DNA from: DAIDKA01 sp036489445
Lineage (GTDB): Bacteria > Pseudomonadota > Gammaproteobacteria > Steroidobacterales > Steroidobacteraceae
Assembly: GCA_036489445.1 (NCBI GenBank)
Contig: DASXFV010000059.1
Location: 1-55,165 of the forward strand
Length of the DNA stretch: 55,165 nt
Direction of reading: 5' to 3'
In this document: one piece after another, positions 1-8,810 of the stretch
Position numbering within the stretch: the stretch's first letter is position 1
Layout: each line of letters starts with the position of its first letter
The notes under the pieces: model-generated
The model's input: only the letters and a program-made list of their open reading frames with translations
What the model was told of the DNA's origin: nothing
Databases searched by the model: none
Position numbers and translations under genes: made by a program

Positions 1-1517
1 TCCTTGCGCAGCTCATCATCGATGGTGCGAAAGTGCGCTATATCCGTGTCCGCAGTCACGATCACGTGGCCCTTGGCGTCTCGTTCCAGTTGCGCCTTTG
101 CCCCGAGCCTGCCGCTGAGCAGCGTGAGACCGGTGTAGCGCGCGATATAGGGTTGCAGTACTGGCAGATCAAACCCGGACAATTCGACATGCCCTTTCAG
201 CGCTGCATCGGGCAAGCTGATCTGGGCCTGGGCGTTGATACTGGCTGACTGATCGAGGCCCGATTTGAACTGAATATCCAGCGGTGATCCGAAGGGCCAC
301 TGGAACTGCGCTACCTGCAAGTCGAGCCCACTCAAGGTGAAGGTGGGTGCGGGCTTCATTCTTCGGTCCTGGAAGTCCACCGCCAGTCCCGTCAACCCTA
401 TCATCGGTACTTTCACGCTCCAGCCCGGCGCGCCCGTCGCTGCGGGTCCCACGCCGGCCGGTGCTGGCGCCGGTGAAGCAGGCGATCTGGCGGATCCCCC
501 CAATTGGGCGAGGTTGAGGCTGCCGTCCTCGCTCAGCCAGCCGTGGATCTGGCCGCCCGTCACCTTGACGGCATCAACCAGCACGCTGCGTCGGCTCAGA
601 TCCACATGTGCGCCGACAACCTCGATTCGCGGCAGGACCACGTAGTCGGACTGGCCGTTCTGCGGTCGCAGGGCCAAGTCGGTCAGGCCTAAGGTGCCCA
701 GATCAACCTGCAGTCCCGCAACACCGTCGCGAATTCCAAAGTCGTACCTGCCATCCAGCCTCATGAGTCCGGAGGAGACTGTCAGTGGCAAGGCGGACCC
801 GGCGAATCCGGCCAGTGTGGCGACCCGCAGCGCCTCGATGCTGAAGGTGCCATGGGAGGCGAGTGGCGCCAATGCGAGATTCCCGGTCCAGTTGAACTGC
901 TCGCCGGCTGGTGTTGCCGCGGCCAGGGTATAACCGTTGCGACCATTGCCCACGGTATTGAAATCCCGCAGCTCGAAATTCACGGGCCGCAATACCGCAT
1001 GCAGCGTCGCGGGATGATCCAGATCCACAAACGTGAATTCCCCGGCGCTGACCGTCAGGTGCGCCAGGAACACCCGCGCCGGTGCTGAGGGTGGCGCAGG
1101 CGGCTGGTTGGCGAAGGGCTTGGCCAGATCGGCAAGGTTCAGCGAGCCGTCGGTGCGCAGCTGTGCGTGGACCTCGGGCTGCTCCAGTTGGATGTCCTTG
1201 AAGGTTGCACCGCGATTCCACAGGCTCGCGATCTGCAGATTCACATAGAGCTGGCGCGCAGCCAGCATGGGTTTGCCGTCCGCATCCGGGAACGCGAAGT
1301 CGCGGACGGTCAGTTCAAGGGTGAAAGGATTGAAACTGATGTCACCCAGCTGCAATGTGCGCTGGTACTTGTGCATGACAAAAGCGCTGCCCTGGGAACG
1401 AATGAGAGCGGGCACACCCACAAAGCCGAAGACCGCATAAGCGGCCACCACTACCAGCGCGATCCCGCCCCAGAGGATGATACGGCGCGCCAAGCCTGAA
1501 CCCAATGAAAGCGGCAA
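1..1517 (-). CDS. AsmA-like/DUF748 envelope protein, 5' part only
   Basis: An open frame runs off the left edge; about 505 codons are visible, so the C-terminal part is missing. The N-terminus holds one hydrophobic segment (about residues 8-28) and then long stretches of alternating beta-strand-like sequence, with repeated phrases such as FNPFTLELTVRDF and DGSLNLADL/DGSLNLAQL. These are typical of DUF748 proteins, relatives of AsmA/TamB that are anchored in the inner membrane and face the periplasm. Family members are usually around 1000 residues or more; their role is thought to lie in outer-membrane biogenesis or lipid transport, but this one is untested. A stop lies shortly upstream in frame and no ATG is available, so the start is a TTG; TTG 1517 has GGAAG about 10 nt upstream, TTG 1505 is an alternative. 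It begins 62 bp behind emrB and could be read from the same transcript. Confidence 0.75.
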   Translation of the reverse strand, partial: MPLSLGSGLARRIILWGGIALVVVAAYAVFGFVGVPALIRSQGSAFVMHKYQRTLQLGDISFNPFTLELTVRDFAFPDADGKPMLAARQLYVNLQIASLWNRGATFKDIQLEQPEVHAQLRTDGSLNLADLAKPFANQPPAPPSAPARVFLAHLTVSAGEFTFVDLDHPATLHAVLRPVNFELRDFNTVGNGRNGYTLAAATPAGEQFNWTGNLALAPLASHGTFSIEALRVATLAGFAGSALPLTVSSGLMRLDGRYDFGIRDGVAGLQVDLGTLGLTDLALRPQNGQSDYVVLPRIEVVGAHVDLSRRSVLVDAVKVTGGQIHGWLSEDGSLNLAQLGGSARSPASPAPAPAGVGPAATGAPGWSVKVPMIGLTGLAVDFQDRRMKPAPTFTLSGLDLQVAQFQWPFGSPLDIQFKSGLDQSASINAQAQISLPDAALKGHVELSGFDLPVLQPYIARYTGLTLLSGRLGAKAQLERDAKGHVIVTADTDIAHFRTIDDELRK

Positions 1518-1579
1518 GGTCCTGTCTTCCCATCATTCAGCTCGAGCCGCATTATAGCGACAGGCCGGTGGCAGAATCC

Positions 1580-3175
1580 TTAATGTGCAGCAGCGGCACC
1601 GGCCGCTCCAGCCGCAGAGCCGGACCGGCGCCGCTGCGGTTTGGCCAGCCAGATCACCAGGATCAAGGCCAGGAAGATCAATCCAGAGGCGTAGAACAAA
1701 TCGTCTGCCGACAGCATGAATGCCTGGATATCGACCATGCGGTTGATCGCTGCGGTGCTCTGCTGCGCGTTCAGGCCACCGGCCTGCATTGCGGCCGTCG
1801 CCGCGGTCATGGCCGGATTGTTGAGAGTCAGGTGCTCAACCAGTTGGCTATGGTGCAGCGTCGCACGGCGATCCCAAAGAGTCGTGAAAATGGACGTGCC
1901 AAATGACCCGGCAGTGATACGCGCAAAGTTGAACAGGCCCGAGGCGTTTGGAATGCGCTCCGGAGACAGGCCCGAGACGCTCAATGTCACCAGCGGCACA
2001 AAGAAGCTGGCCATCGCTGCGCCCTGGATCACGGTGGGGATGAGCAGCGTGCGCACATCGACGTCGGTGTTGAATTGCGAGCGCATCAGCATGACGGCGG
2101 CGAAAATCAGGAACGAACCGGTCACGATGACCCGCAAGTCGACCCGATTCGTGAGTTTGGCCACATAGGGGGTGATGATCACCGCCAGCAGTCCGACGGG
2201 CGCCAGGATGATGCCGGCGTTGGTGGCGGTGTATCCCAGATATTGTTGCAGCCACAGCGGCAGCAGCACCAGATTGCCGAAGAACACCCCGTAGGCGAGC
2301 AGCATGCACAGCGTGCCCACGGTGAAGTTGCGCAGTTTGAACAGCGACAGATCGACAATTGGATGCTCTGCGGAGAGCTCCCAGATCAGAAAGTAGACAA
2401 AGGCTGCCACCGCCAGCAGTGCGAGGGCGACAATCACCGGTGAATTGAACCAGTCCAGGTCTTTGCCTTTATCCAGCATCACCTGCAGCGATCCGACCCA
2501 GGTGATGAGCAGGACCAGACCGACCGAGTCGATGGGCACGCGCATGGTTGGTGTTTCGCGGCGGCGATACAGGATCCAGGTCAAGGTGCCGGCAAACAGG
2601 CCGATGGGCACATTGATATAGAAGATCCACTGCCAGGAAATGTTGTCTGTGATCCACCCGCCCAGCAGCGGTCCGGCAATCGGGGCTGTGAGGGTGGTCA
2701 GCGACCACAGTCCGAGCGCGGTACTTTGCCGCGATGCCGGATAGCTGGACATCAGCAGTGATTGGGACAGCGGAATCATCGGCCCGGCGACAGCACCCTG
2801 AACGACGCGGAAGAAGATCAGCATCCCGATCGAGGGCGCCAGGCCACATAGACAGGATGCGATTACGAACAGGAATATGGCCAGCGTGAACAGGCGCACC
2901 TGACCAAAGCGCCGCGTCAGCCAGCCGGTCAATGGTACGGAGATGGCGTTGGCCACACCGAATGAGGTGATGACCCAGGTGCCCTGGTCAGGGGATACGC
3001 CGAGGTCCCCGGAAATCGCCGGGATCGACACGTTGGCGATGGAAGTATCCAGCACGTTCATGAAGATCGCGAGCGAGAGCGCCAGGGTGCCCAGCAGCCG
3101 AGCGGTGCCCTCCAGTGGCGCAAGCACAGGAGCGGCGCCCGCGCCCGGGGTCATGGCTGATGTCGGGCGGCTCAT
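1580..3175 (-). CDS. emrB: EmrB-type MFS multidrug efflux permease (DHA2)
   Basis: A 531-residue polytopic protein of the DHA2 drug:H+ antiporter family with about 14 predicted membrane segments. The first segment carries the MNVLDTSIANVSIPAI motif, the usual D-(x)-T-(x)-NVA motif C of this family, and the loop GWLTRRFGQVRLF matches motif A. Members of this group extrude hydrophobic drugs and uncouplers through a tripartite complex with a membrane fusion protein and an outer membrane channel. All three parts are encoded here in one run: the start overlaps the emrA stop by ATGA, and the outer membrane factor lies just upstream. The C-terminus is an Ala/Gly-rich tail after the last membrane helix. 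The substrate cannot be read from sequence. Confidence 0.93.
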   Translation of the reverse strand: MSRPTSAMTPGAGAAPVLAPLEGTARLLGTLALSLAIFMNVLDTSIANVSIPAISGDLGVSPDQGTWVITSFGVANAISVPLTGWLTRRFGQVRLFTLAIFLFVIASCLCGLAPSIGMLIFFRVVQGAVAGPMIPLSQSLLMSSYPASRQSTALGLWSLTTLTAPIAGPLLGGWITDNISWQWIFYINVPIGLFAGTLTWILYRRRETPTMRVPIDSVGLVLLITWVGSLQVMLDKGKDLDWFNSPVIVALALLAVAAFVYFLIWELSAEHPIVDLSLFKLRNFTVGTLCMLLAYGVFFGNLVLLPLWLQQYLGYTATNAGIILAPVGLLAVIITPYVAKLTNRVDLRVIVTGSFLIFAAVMLMRSQFNTDVDVRTLLIPTVIQGAAMASFFVPLVTLSVSGLSPERIPNASGLFNFARITAGSFGTSIFTTLWDRRATLHHSQLVEHLTLNNPAMTAATAAMQAGGLNAQQSTAAINRMVDIQAFMLSADDLFYASGLIFLALILVIWLAKPQRRRSGSAAGAAGAAAAH

Positions 3176-4410
3176 GTGGCGGGGCGGACTGCTACCCGGT
3201 TCGCCCGTCTGGCCACCCGATGGGTGGGCTGCGCACCGGGCAGATTGGCCGCGATGATGGCTTGCACCCTGGCGTCGGCTTGCCGGTCCGCGTCATCAAA
3301 CACACCGGTGGCATAGGTTGGGGCATTGGCTGCGCTTTGCGGCAGACGGGTGCCATCGCGATTGATCGTTGAAACCTTCACCCGCATGGAGAGGCCCACT
3401 TGCAGCGGGTGTGCTGCGAGGTCCTTGGGATTCAGAACGATGCGGACGGGCAGCCGCTGCACGACCTTGATCCAGTTGCCAGTGGCATTCTGGGCGGGCA
3501 GCAGCGCAAATGAGGCGCCGGTGCCGGCGCTGAAGCCGGCAACCGTGCCGCGATATTCCACGGATCTGCCGTACAGGTCGGCAGTCAGCGTGGCCGGCTG
3601 GCCGACGCGGATATTGCCGATCTGCAGTTCCTTGAAGTTGGCATCGACCCAGACCTGGTTCAACGGCACGACCGCCATCAACACGGAACCGGGACTGACA
3701 CGCTGGCCCAGCTGCACATTGCGATGGGCGATGAAGCCTGACACCGGCGCCGGCAGTTGGGTTCGCGCGAGAGTCAGGAAGGCGCTATGCACCGCGGAGG
3801 CCGCGGCCTTGACCTGCGGATGGTTCTCAACCTGGGTGCCGTCGATGCGCACCCGATCAGCGACGAACTGCTGCTGTGCCGCGAGCAGCGCGGCTTTGGC
3901 AGCGGATACGGCCTGGCGCGCATGCTGCAGTTCCTCACCCGAAATCGCACCACTGCCGGCCAGGCGCTCGCGACGCGCCAGATCCTTTTCCGCGGTGTCA
4001 AGATCGGCTTCCCGGATGCCCTGTGCCGCACTCAGCTGCGCAGTGGTGGCAAACATGCCGCGGACCGAACGCACAGTCAGCGCCAGATTCGCTTCGGCCT
4101 GTTCGAGTGCGACCTTGGCATCGGCGGGATCCAACCGCACGAGCGTCTGCCCGGCGGTCACATATTGGGTGTCGTCGGCATTGATGCCGACCACGGTGCC
4201 GGCGATCTGCGGGGTGATCTGAATGATATTGCCGTTCACATAGGCATCGTCGGTGGTTTCACGCAGACGCAGCACCGTTTGCCAGTAGATCGCGTACCCG
4301 ATGCCGATGACGAGGATGGCAGCGCTGACCAGCAGCAGCATGCGGTTGCGCTTGCCGTTGTTGGGCCCCTGGTCACTGGCCGCAGGAAGGCTGGTGTTCT
4401 CGGTATTCAC
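3172..4410 (-). CDS. emrA: EmrA-type membrane fusion protein
   Basis: Periplasmic adaptor of the HlyD/EmrA family, 412 residues from GTG 4410, linking the EmrB permease to the outer membrane factor. A cytoplasmic tail of about 22 residues precedes one membrane anchor (MLLLVSAAILVIGIGYAIYW), followed by the conserved TTDDAYVNGNIIQITPQIAG that starts the lipoyl-like half motif. A long alpha-helical hairpin (about residues 90-210) is followed by the second half motif near PAPVSGFIAHRNVQLGQRV. The open frame extends upstream to 4692, but that part lies antiparallel to no recognisable domain and overlaps the 3' end of the preceding gene; GTG 4410 has GGAG eight bases upstream and starts the family-like sequence. 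The 3' end overlaps emrB by 4 nt. Confidence 0.92.
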   Translation of the reverse strand: MNTENTSLPAASDQGPNNGKRNRMLLLVSAAILVIGIGYAIYWQTVLRLRETTDDAYVNGNIIQITPQIAGTVVGINADDTQYVTAGQTLVRLDPADAKVALEQAEANLALTVRSVRGMFATTAQLSAAQGIREADLDTAEKDLARRERLAGSGAISGEELQHARQAVSAAKAALLAAQQQFVADRVRIDGTQVENHPQVKAAASAVHSAFLTLARTQLPAPVSGFIAHRNVQLGQRVSPGSVLMAVVPLNQVWVDANFKELQIGNIRVGQPATLTADLYGRSVEYRGTVAGFSAGTGASFALLPAQNATGNWIKVVQRLPVRIVLNPKDLAAHPLQVGLSMRVKVSTINRDGTRLPQSAANAPTYATGVFDDADRQADARVQAIIAANLPGAQPTHRVARRANRVAVRPAT

Positions 4411-4429
4411 GGCGGGATCTCCGTAACCG

Positions 4430-5902
4430 CTAGCGCTGTGCCAGCGGCGGGGTGGAAGCGGGGATTGCGGGGGGCAGCGCCTGGGGCAGGAATCCCCCGC
4501 CCAGGGCCTGAACCAGTTCAACTGACAGGTCAAGCGATCGGGCCTGCAGCTGAGCCTCGAGGCTGCGCTGAGCCAGTAGCTGCGATTCGGCGCTGAGCAC
4601 CTGCAGGTAGTTGCCCAGGCCCTCGCGATAGCGCAGCACCGACAGGTCGTAGGCTTCCTGCGCATTGGCCAGGGCGTCGCGTTCCTCGCCATGCTGCTTG
4701 ACCAGGCTGTCCATGGAGCTTAGAGCGTCCACGACTTCGCGCAGCGCATCAGTCACGAGCTGGTTGTACTGCTCCACGGCTGCGTCATATTGCGCATCCT
4801 GTGCGGCGAGTTTCGCGCGCCGCTTGCCCGCATCAAATAGCGGCAGGGTGAATGCCGGGGCCAGCCCGTATTGCCGGTTGGCGGCGCTGAGCAGTGTGGT
4901 GGAACCCAGGTTCTGCAGGCCCACGAATGCCAGCAGATCCACATTGGGATAGAACTCGGCCGTCGCCTCGCGGATGCCTTGCGAGGCCGCCTCGACCCGC
5001 CAGCGCTGGGCCACCAGATCCGGGCGATGCCCCAGCAACTCCGCGGGTACCGCGGTGGGCAGCGAGGCTGCCGCAACAAAGGTCACGGTGGGATCGTGAA
5101 TGCTCAGGGCACGATCCGGACCGGCGCCGGTGAGTGCGGCCAGCGCATGACGGGTGCGCGTTGCCGCTTCCTCCAGGGCATCGATCTGTTCGCGCGCTGC
5201 GGGTAACGCGGCCTGCGCCTGGGTGAGTTCCAGGCGTGAGTCGAGACCCGCGGCGTTGCGATCCCGGGTCAAGCTCAGAACCTGTTCGCGCTGGGCGAGG
5301 GTATCGCGGGCGATATGCAGCTGCAGGCTGTCTTCCTGCAGCCGCGCATACACGTGCGCGACGTTTGCCGCCAGGGCGAGTCGTGCGGCCTGGGTGTCCA
5401 CTTCGGCCGCGCGCTCTGCGCCTACCGCGCTTTCGTAGGCAGCGCGATTCTTACCCCAGAAGTCCACTTGCCAGGACAGCGTCGCGGTGAGTTGCGCCAG
5501 CGTGTCCCAGTTGCCGGCCAAGGGTGCGGGAAGCAGGCCGTGCTCCGAGAAGCGACCCCGCACAGCCTGCCCGCTAAGACCGGCGCTGGGATAACGGGAG
5601 CTGTCAACCGCGGCGACCTGCGCCAGCGCCGCACGGGTGCGCGCTTCGGCCACGCGCAGGCTGGGATTGCCATCCAAAGCAGCATCGATCAGCTCATTGA
5701 GCTGGGGATCGCCGTACGCCATCCACCACTGCACGTGGGGCCACGCTGCGGCATCGATGGGGGTGCCCTTGAGGGACTGGCCGACCTGCAGGAGATCGGG
5801 CTGGACGGCAACCGATTCGGGCCGTAGTTGGTGGGTGCTGGCGCAGCCCACCAGCAATGCCGTGACCGCTACCGCGAGTAGTGTTGAGGTGTGGATTCTC
5901 AT
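4430..5902 (-). CDS. NodT-family outer membrane efflux lipoprotein
   Basis: A 490-residue outer membrane factor of the TolC/OprM/NodT superfamily. It has a lipoprotein signal peptide with the lipobox LLVGC (Cys20 the likely lipidated residue), then two tandem outer-membrane-efflux-protein repeats (about residues 70-250 and 290-470) rich in long Ala/Leu/Gln helices that form the periplasmic tunnel of the trimer. The motif PAELLGHRPDLVAQRWRVEA is the usual NodT-family junction sequence. It sits between marR (19 bp upstream gap) and emrA (19 bp downstream gap), so the operon brings its own exit duct instead of relying on a general TolC. The specific substrate is unknown. Confidence 0.92.
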   Translation of the reverse strand: MRIHTSTLLAVAVTALLVGCASTHQLRPESVAVQPDLLQVGQSLKGTPIDAAAWPHVQWWMAYGDPQLNELIDAALDGNPSLRVAEARTRAALAQVAAVDSSRYPSAGLSGQAVRGRFSEHGLLPAPLAGNWDTLAQLTATLSWQVDFWGKNRAAYESAVGAERAAEVDTQAARLALAANVAHVYARLQEDSLQLHIARDTLAQREQVLSLTRDRNAAGLDSRLELTQAQAALPAAREQIDALEEAATRTRHALAALTGAGPDRALSIHDPTVTFVAAASLPTAVPAELLGHRPDLVAQRWRVEAASQGIREATAEFYPNVDLLAFVGLQNLGSTTLLSAANRQYGLAPAFTLPLFDAGKRRAKLAAQDAQYDAAVEQYNQLVTDALREVVDALSSMDSLVKQHGEERDALANAQEAYDLSVLRYREGLGNYLQVLSAESQLLAQRSLEAQLQARSLDLSVELVQALGGGFLPQALPPAIPASTPPLAQR

Positions 5903-5921
5903 GCCGCTCTGCGGGGGAGTA

Positions 5922-6392
5922 TCAGTGACCTACGTTACGCGCCAGGCGCTGCAGCAGGCTTTCCAGCAACAGGGCCTCCTCGCGTGTGAAATCCCGCAGC
6001 GAACGATTGAGCACGCGCATGGAGATCTCGCGCAGCCGCGGATAGGCGGCCTGGCCCGCCGAGGTGAGCTCCAGATTCACGAGCCGGCGATCCTCAGGCG
6101 AGCGGCTGCGCCGTACCAGACCCTTAGCCTCCAGCCGGTCCAGCATGCGGGTCATGGCGCCGGCGTCGTAGGACATTCCCTTGCACAATTCCGAAGCGGA
6201 GGTGGCGCATTCGCGCCCGGCAAGACTCACGATGACAATGAGCTGCGACGAGGTCACTTCCAGCGGCCCCAGGAAGTCGTCTTTCATGAGTTCCGTGTCG
6301 ATCGCCGCGAGCAGCTGAGCCCGGACCCGGCCAATGAGGTGGCCGAGGGCCTGCCGCGGTTCGTAGCTGTCGAGACTGTAAACGTCAGCCAA
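5922..6392 (-). CDS. MarR-family regulator of the efflux operon
   Basis: A 156-residue MarR/EmrR-type winged-helix repressor. The recognition region (about residues 65-110) reads through CATSASELCKGMSYDAGAMT and then the wing with the family hallmark DRLEAKGLVRRSRSPEDRR. Such proteins bind palindromes as dimers and release DNA when they bind small phenolic or hydrophobic compounds. It is the first gene of the marR - outer membrane factor - emrA - emrB run, which is the arrangement seen in many EmrRAB-type systems, so autorepression of the pump operon is the natural inference. Start is TTG 6392: GGAG sits seven bases upstream, and there is no in-frame ATG nearby. A matching promoter and palindrome lie directly upstream (6434-6462). 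Confidence 0.9.
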   Translation of the reverse strand: MADVYSLDSYEPRQALGHLIGRVRAQLLAAIDTELMKDDFLGPLEVTSSQLIVIVSLAGRECATSASELCKGMSYDAGAMTRMLDRLEAKGLVRRSRSPEDRRLVNLELTSAGQAAYPRLREISMRVLNRSLRDFTREEALLLESLLQRLARNVGH

Positions 6393-6433
6393 GGGAGTTC
6401 TCCGGGGTCGCAGGGGTCATATCAGTAGCCCAA

Positions 6434-6462
6434 ACAATAACTGCCATGACAATCATTGTCAA
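6434..6462 (-). promoter_or_regulatory. Promoter with palindromic operator for marR-emrAB
   Basis: On the minus strand a perfect -35 box TTGACA (6462-6457), a 17 bp spacer and TATTGT as -10 (6439-6434) precede marR. The palindrome TGACAATCATTGTCA (6447-6461, central base C) covers most of the -35 box and spacer; matching C/G pairs just outside make it an imperfect 21 bp dyad. This is where a MarR dimer would block RNA polymerase. The promoter is read directly from sequence; the operator role is inferred from position and family. Confidence 0.75.
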
Positions 6463-6522
6463 GGCTTTGGCAGCTTAAGCAGCCTTACCCGCCGCGGGGG
6501 CATCGCCCAGGAAAATGACCCG

Positions 6523-7125
6523 TCAGGATGTGGTGAATTGCTGCGCCAGCTGGTCGGCGAGGGCGCCCAGCGCGCTGCTCAAGGCCGCCGGCAGACCTGC
6601 AGGGCAGGCGCTGGCGGGCGCCGTCAGATGAGCCGTCCCGCGGCGCGCGGGGGCGCCGGGCACAGAGAGCGTCCAGTTGACCTGCATGTCGATGGCGCAG
6701 GTCTCATTGGCCGCGAGCGTCACGAAATCCAGATCCAGCAAAGCCTGGGTACTGCCGCGACTACCGCGCTGCTCAGGATCCGGATGGGGGGCGACCGGCA
6801 GTGCATCCGGGGCCACGACATGGTCGAACCCGAGGCGTGCGCCCAGGTCGCGGGTCATCGTTCCTTGGATGAGATCGGTGAGGGGCGCGCTCCATTGGTC
6901 GGTGTCCGAGATGACCAGCTGAGTGGGGCCGGCATGATGCGTCAGGCCCAGATGATCCAGTTCGTGCGGCAGGCTGATATGTCGGACCTGGATCAGGGTC
7001 ACAAATGGCGTTTCCGTGGGGCTTGCGCCCGGCGCCACCGTGTCCAGGGAGTAATAGTGCGGCCCGGGTAGCGAGCGGCAGCCCGCCAGCAGCGCCACCA
7101 TCAGTGTCCATAGCGGAAGTTTCAT
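6523..7125 (-). CDS. pqiC: PqiC outer-membrane lipoprotein (YmbA/DUF330)
   Basis: A 200-residue lipoprotein with signal peptide and lipobox LLAGC (Cys16), then the PqiC/YmbA domain beginning with the typical GPHYYSLD motif. In E. coli, PqiC is the outer membrane partner of PqiB, which forms a tube carrying phospholipids across the periplasm. The gene starts inside the stop of pqiB (ATGA overlap) and is the last of a long minus-strand run; no obvious rho-independent terminator follows in the 130 bp before marR. Two cysteines near positions 142 and 173 could form a disulphide, which is common for this domain. Confidence 0.88.
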   Translation of the reverse strand: MKLPLWTLMVALLAGCRSLPGPHYYSLDTVAPGASPTETPFVTLIQVRHISLPHELDHLGLTHHAGPTQLVISDTDQWSAPLTDLIQGTMTRDLGARLGFDHVVAPDALPVAPHPDPEQRGSRGSTQALLDLDFVTLAANETCAIDMQVNWTLSVPGAPARRGTAHLTAPASACPAGLPAALSSALGALADQLAQQFTTS

Positions 7126-8810
7126 GGTGCAGCCTCATGCCGACCGCGCAGCAATGCCTCGGGGTGTCGTTGCAGGAAATCAGCCAGCTCGCGCATGGAG
7201 CGAGCCGCCTCACTGACCTGCTGCAGCAGGCCGGGCAGCTGGGTGGCGAGCGCTCCATCGGGTCCCAGCGTGCCGCTGGCGGACTGGGCCGCCACCTGCG
7301 CGGCGTCCGCGGTGGCTTTGAGGCTGGCGATCAGCGGTTTGATCTGCGGCTGCACGTCGCGGGTGATCTGTTCCAGGTGGCTGAGCGTGGCATCCAGGTT
7401 CTTGATCGCGCTTCCCAGTGCGGGTCCGGCGGTCGCCGCGTCGATGTGATGCAAAGTATTCTGCAGACTCTGCAGGATGGCATCGATATCCGTGGCGCGT
7501 GTGGTGGGAAACAGCGGCGAGTCGGTGTCGGTGCGCAGTGTCGCGGCCGGGGCATCGTGCACGATGTCCATGGCGATCACGCGCTGACCGGTCAGGAAGT
7601 TGGCCGTAATCAATTGCGCCCGCAGGCCGCGGGTGACCAGGTGCGCCAGACCGTCGCGTACGGCAGTCATCTGATCTGCGGCCGAGGTGTCCGGCGCACC
7701 GACCACTTGCACGACACTCGGATCAATACTCATGCCGGCCGATTCAAACAGGCGTCCCGTGGCCGCGTCGTACACCAGCTGCGATTGCGTGACATCGCCG
7801 ATTTCAACGCCGCGCAGCGTGACCGGCGTCCCGGCCTGCAGCCCGGCGGCAGACTCATCGAAGCGCAGCGAATACGTCAGTCGCGGACCGCTGTGGTTGT
7901 GCAGAGCGATGGTCTGGCTGGCATACAGGGCGAAGACCTTTTCGGCGGCAGCCTCGGGCGCGGGCGCCTGCGCGCTCCTGGCGGGTGCCGCCTGCACACT
8001 CGGTGCGCCGGCGACGGGCGCAGGGGGTGGGGCTTGCCCAGGTAATGGTGTGTCGAAGCCGATGGCGCCCGTCACCAGCTGCTGCAATGAATTCAGGCGC
8101 ACACGGATTCCCTGCGGGCCGGCCGAGACATCAATGGCGCTGGCGTCCCAGAAACGTGTGTCATCGTGAATGAGGGCATCGTATGGTGCGCGGATGAAGG
8201 CATAGATGTTCACATGCCGGCCGTTGCCATCCAGCGCATAGCCTTCGACCTGCCCGACCTGCACGCCACGGTAATTGATCGGGGTTCCAGGGCCGACGGC
8301 GCCCAGTTCATCCTCAGTCAATGTGAAGGCCCGGCCTGCCGTGTCCGGCTGCAGCACGGGTGGATCCTCCAAGCCGACGAAATCGCGCTGGGGCTCGCCG
8401 TCCCCCGGATACATCTCGATATAGGCCCCGGACACCAGGGTATTGAGCCCGGTGATGCCACTGGTTCCGACATGCGGTGTGACGATCCAGAAGCGCGTGC
8501 TGCGAGTCAGATGCGCGGTAACCGCACGCGTCATGCGCGCATGCACGATCACTTCGGACAGATCCGGTGACAGTTGGAAGCTCTCCACGGTGCCTACCCG
8601 TACGCCCTTGTGACGGATCTCCGACTGACCCGCGGTGAGGCCGTCGGCACTCGCGAAGCGAATGGTGATCGCAGGGCCGCGCTGGATCAGCGTGTGCCAG
8701 CTCAGCCACGCAACCACGGCCAGGGCAAAAACCGGTGCCAGCCAGATCACGCTCAGGCGGCGCGTGACCCGTTGTGCCTCGGGCTCCGGCTGTGGCTCCT
8801 CATCGCTCAT
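7122..8810 (-). CDS. pqiB: PqiB, triple MCE-domain lipid transport protein
   Basis: A 562-residue protein with a short cytoplasmic tail, one membrane anchor (about residues 22-40: VIWLAPVFALAVVAWLSW) and three MCE/MlaD domains: about 45-140, 160-225 and 285-395. Each has the usual ADGL or AGTPV... VGxV core (for example RHKGVRVGTVESFQL and NYRGVQVGQVEGYAL). The C-terminal part is a long helical region that in E. coli PqiB forms a hollow needle. ATG 8810 overlaps the pqiA stop by ATGA; an in-frame extension upstream encodes only an Arg/Ala-rich stretch antiparallel to pqiA and was not used. Proposed role: moving lipids between inner and outer membrane together with PqiA and PqiC. Confidence 0.92.
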   Translation of the reverse strand: MSDEEPQPEPEAQRVTRRLSVIWLAPVFALAVVAWLSWHTLIQRGPAITIRFASADGLTAGQSEIRHKGVRVGTVESFQLSPDLSEVIVHARMTRAVTAHLTRSTRFWIVTPHVGTSGITGLNTLVSGAYIEMYPGDGEPQRDFVGLEDPPVLQPDTAGRAFTLTEDELGAVGPGTPINYRGVQVGQVEGYALDGNGRHVNIYAFIRAPYDALIHDDTRFWDASAIDVSAGPQGIRVRLNSLQQLVTGAIGFDTPLPGQAPPPAPVAGAPSVQAAPARSAQAPAPEAAAEKVFALYASQTIALHNHSGPRLTYSLRFDESAAGLQAGTPVTLRGVEIGDVTQSQLVYDAATGRLFESAGMSIDPSVVQVVGAPDTSAADQMTAVRDGLAHLVTRGLRAQLITANFLTGQRVIAMDIVHDAPAATLRTDTDSPLFPTTRATDIDAILQSLQNTLHHIDAATAGPALGSAIKNLDATLSHLEQITRDVQPQIKPLIASLKATADAAQVAAQSASGTLGPDGALATQLPGLLQQVSEAARSMRELADFLQRHPEALLRGRHEAAP

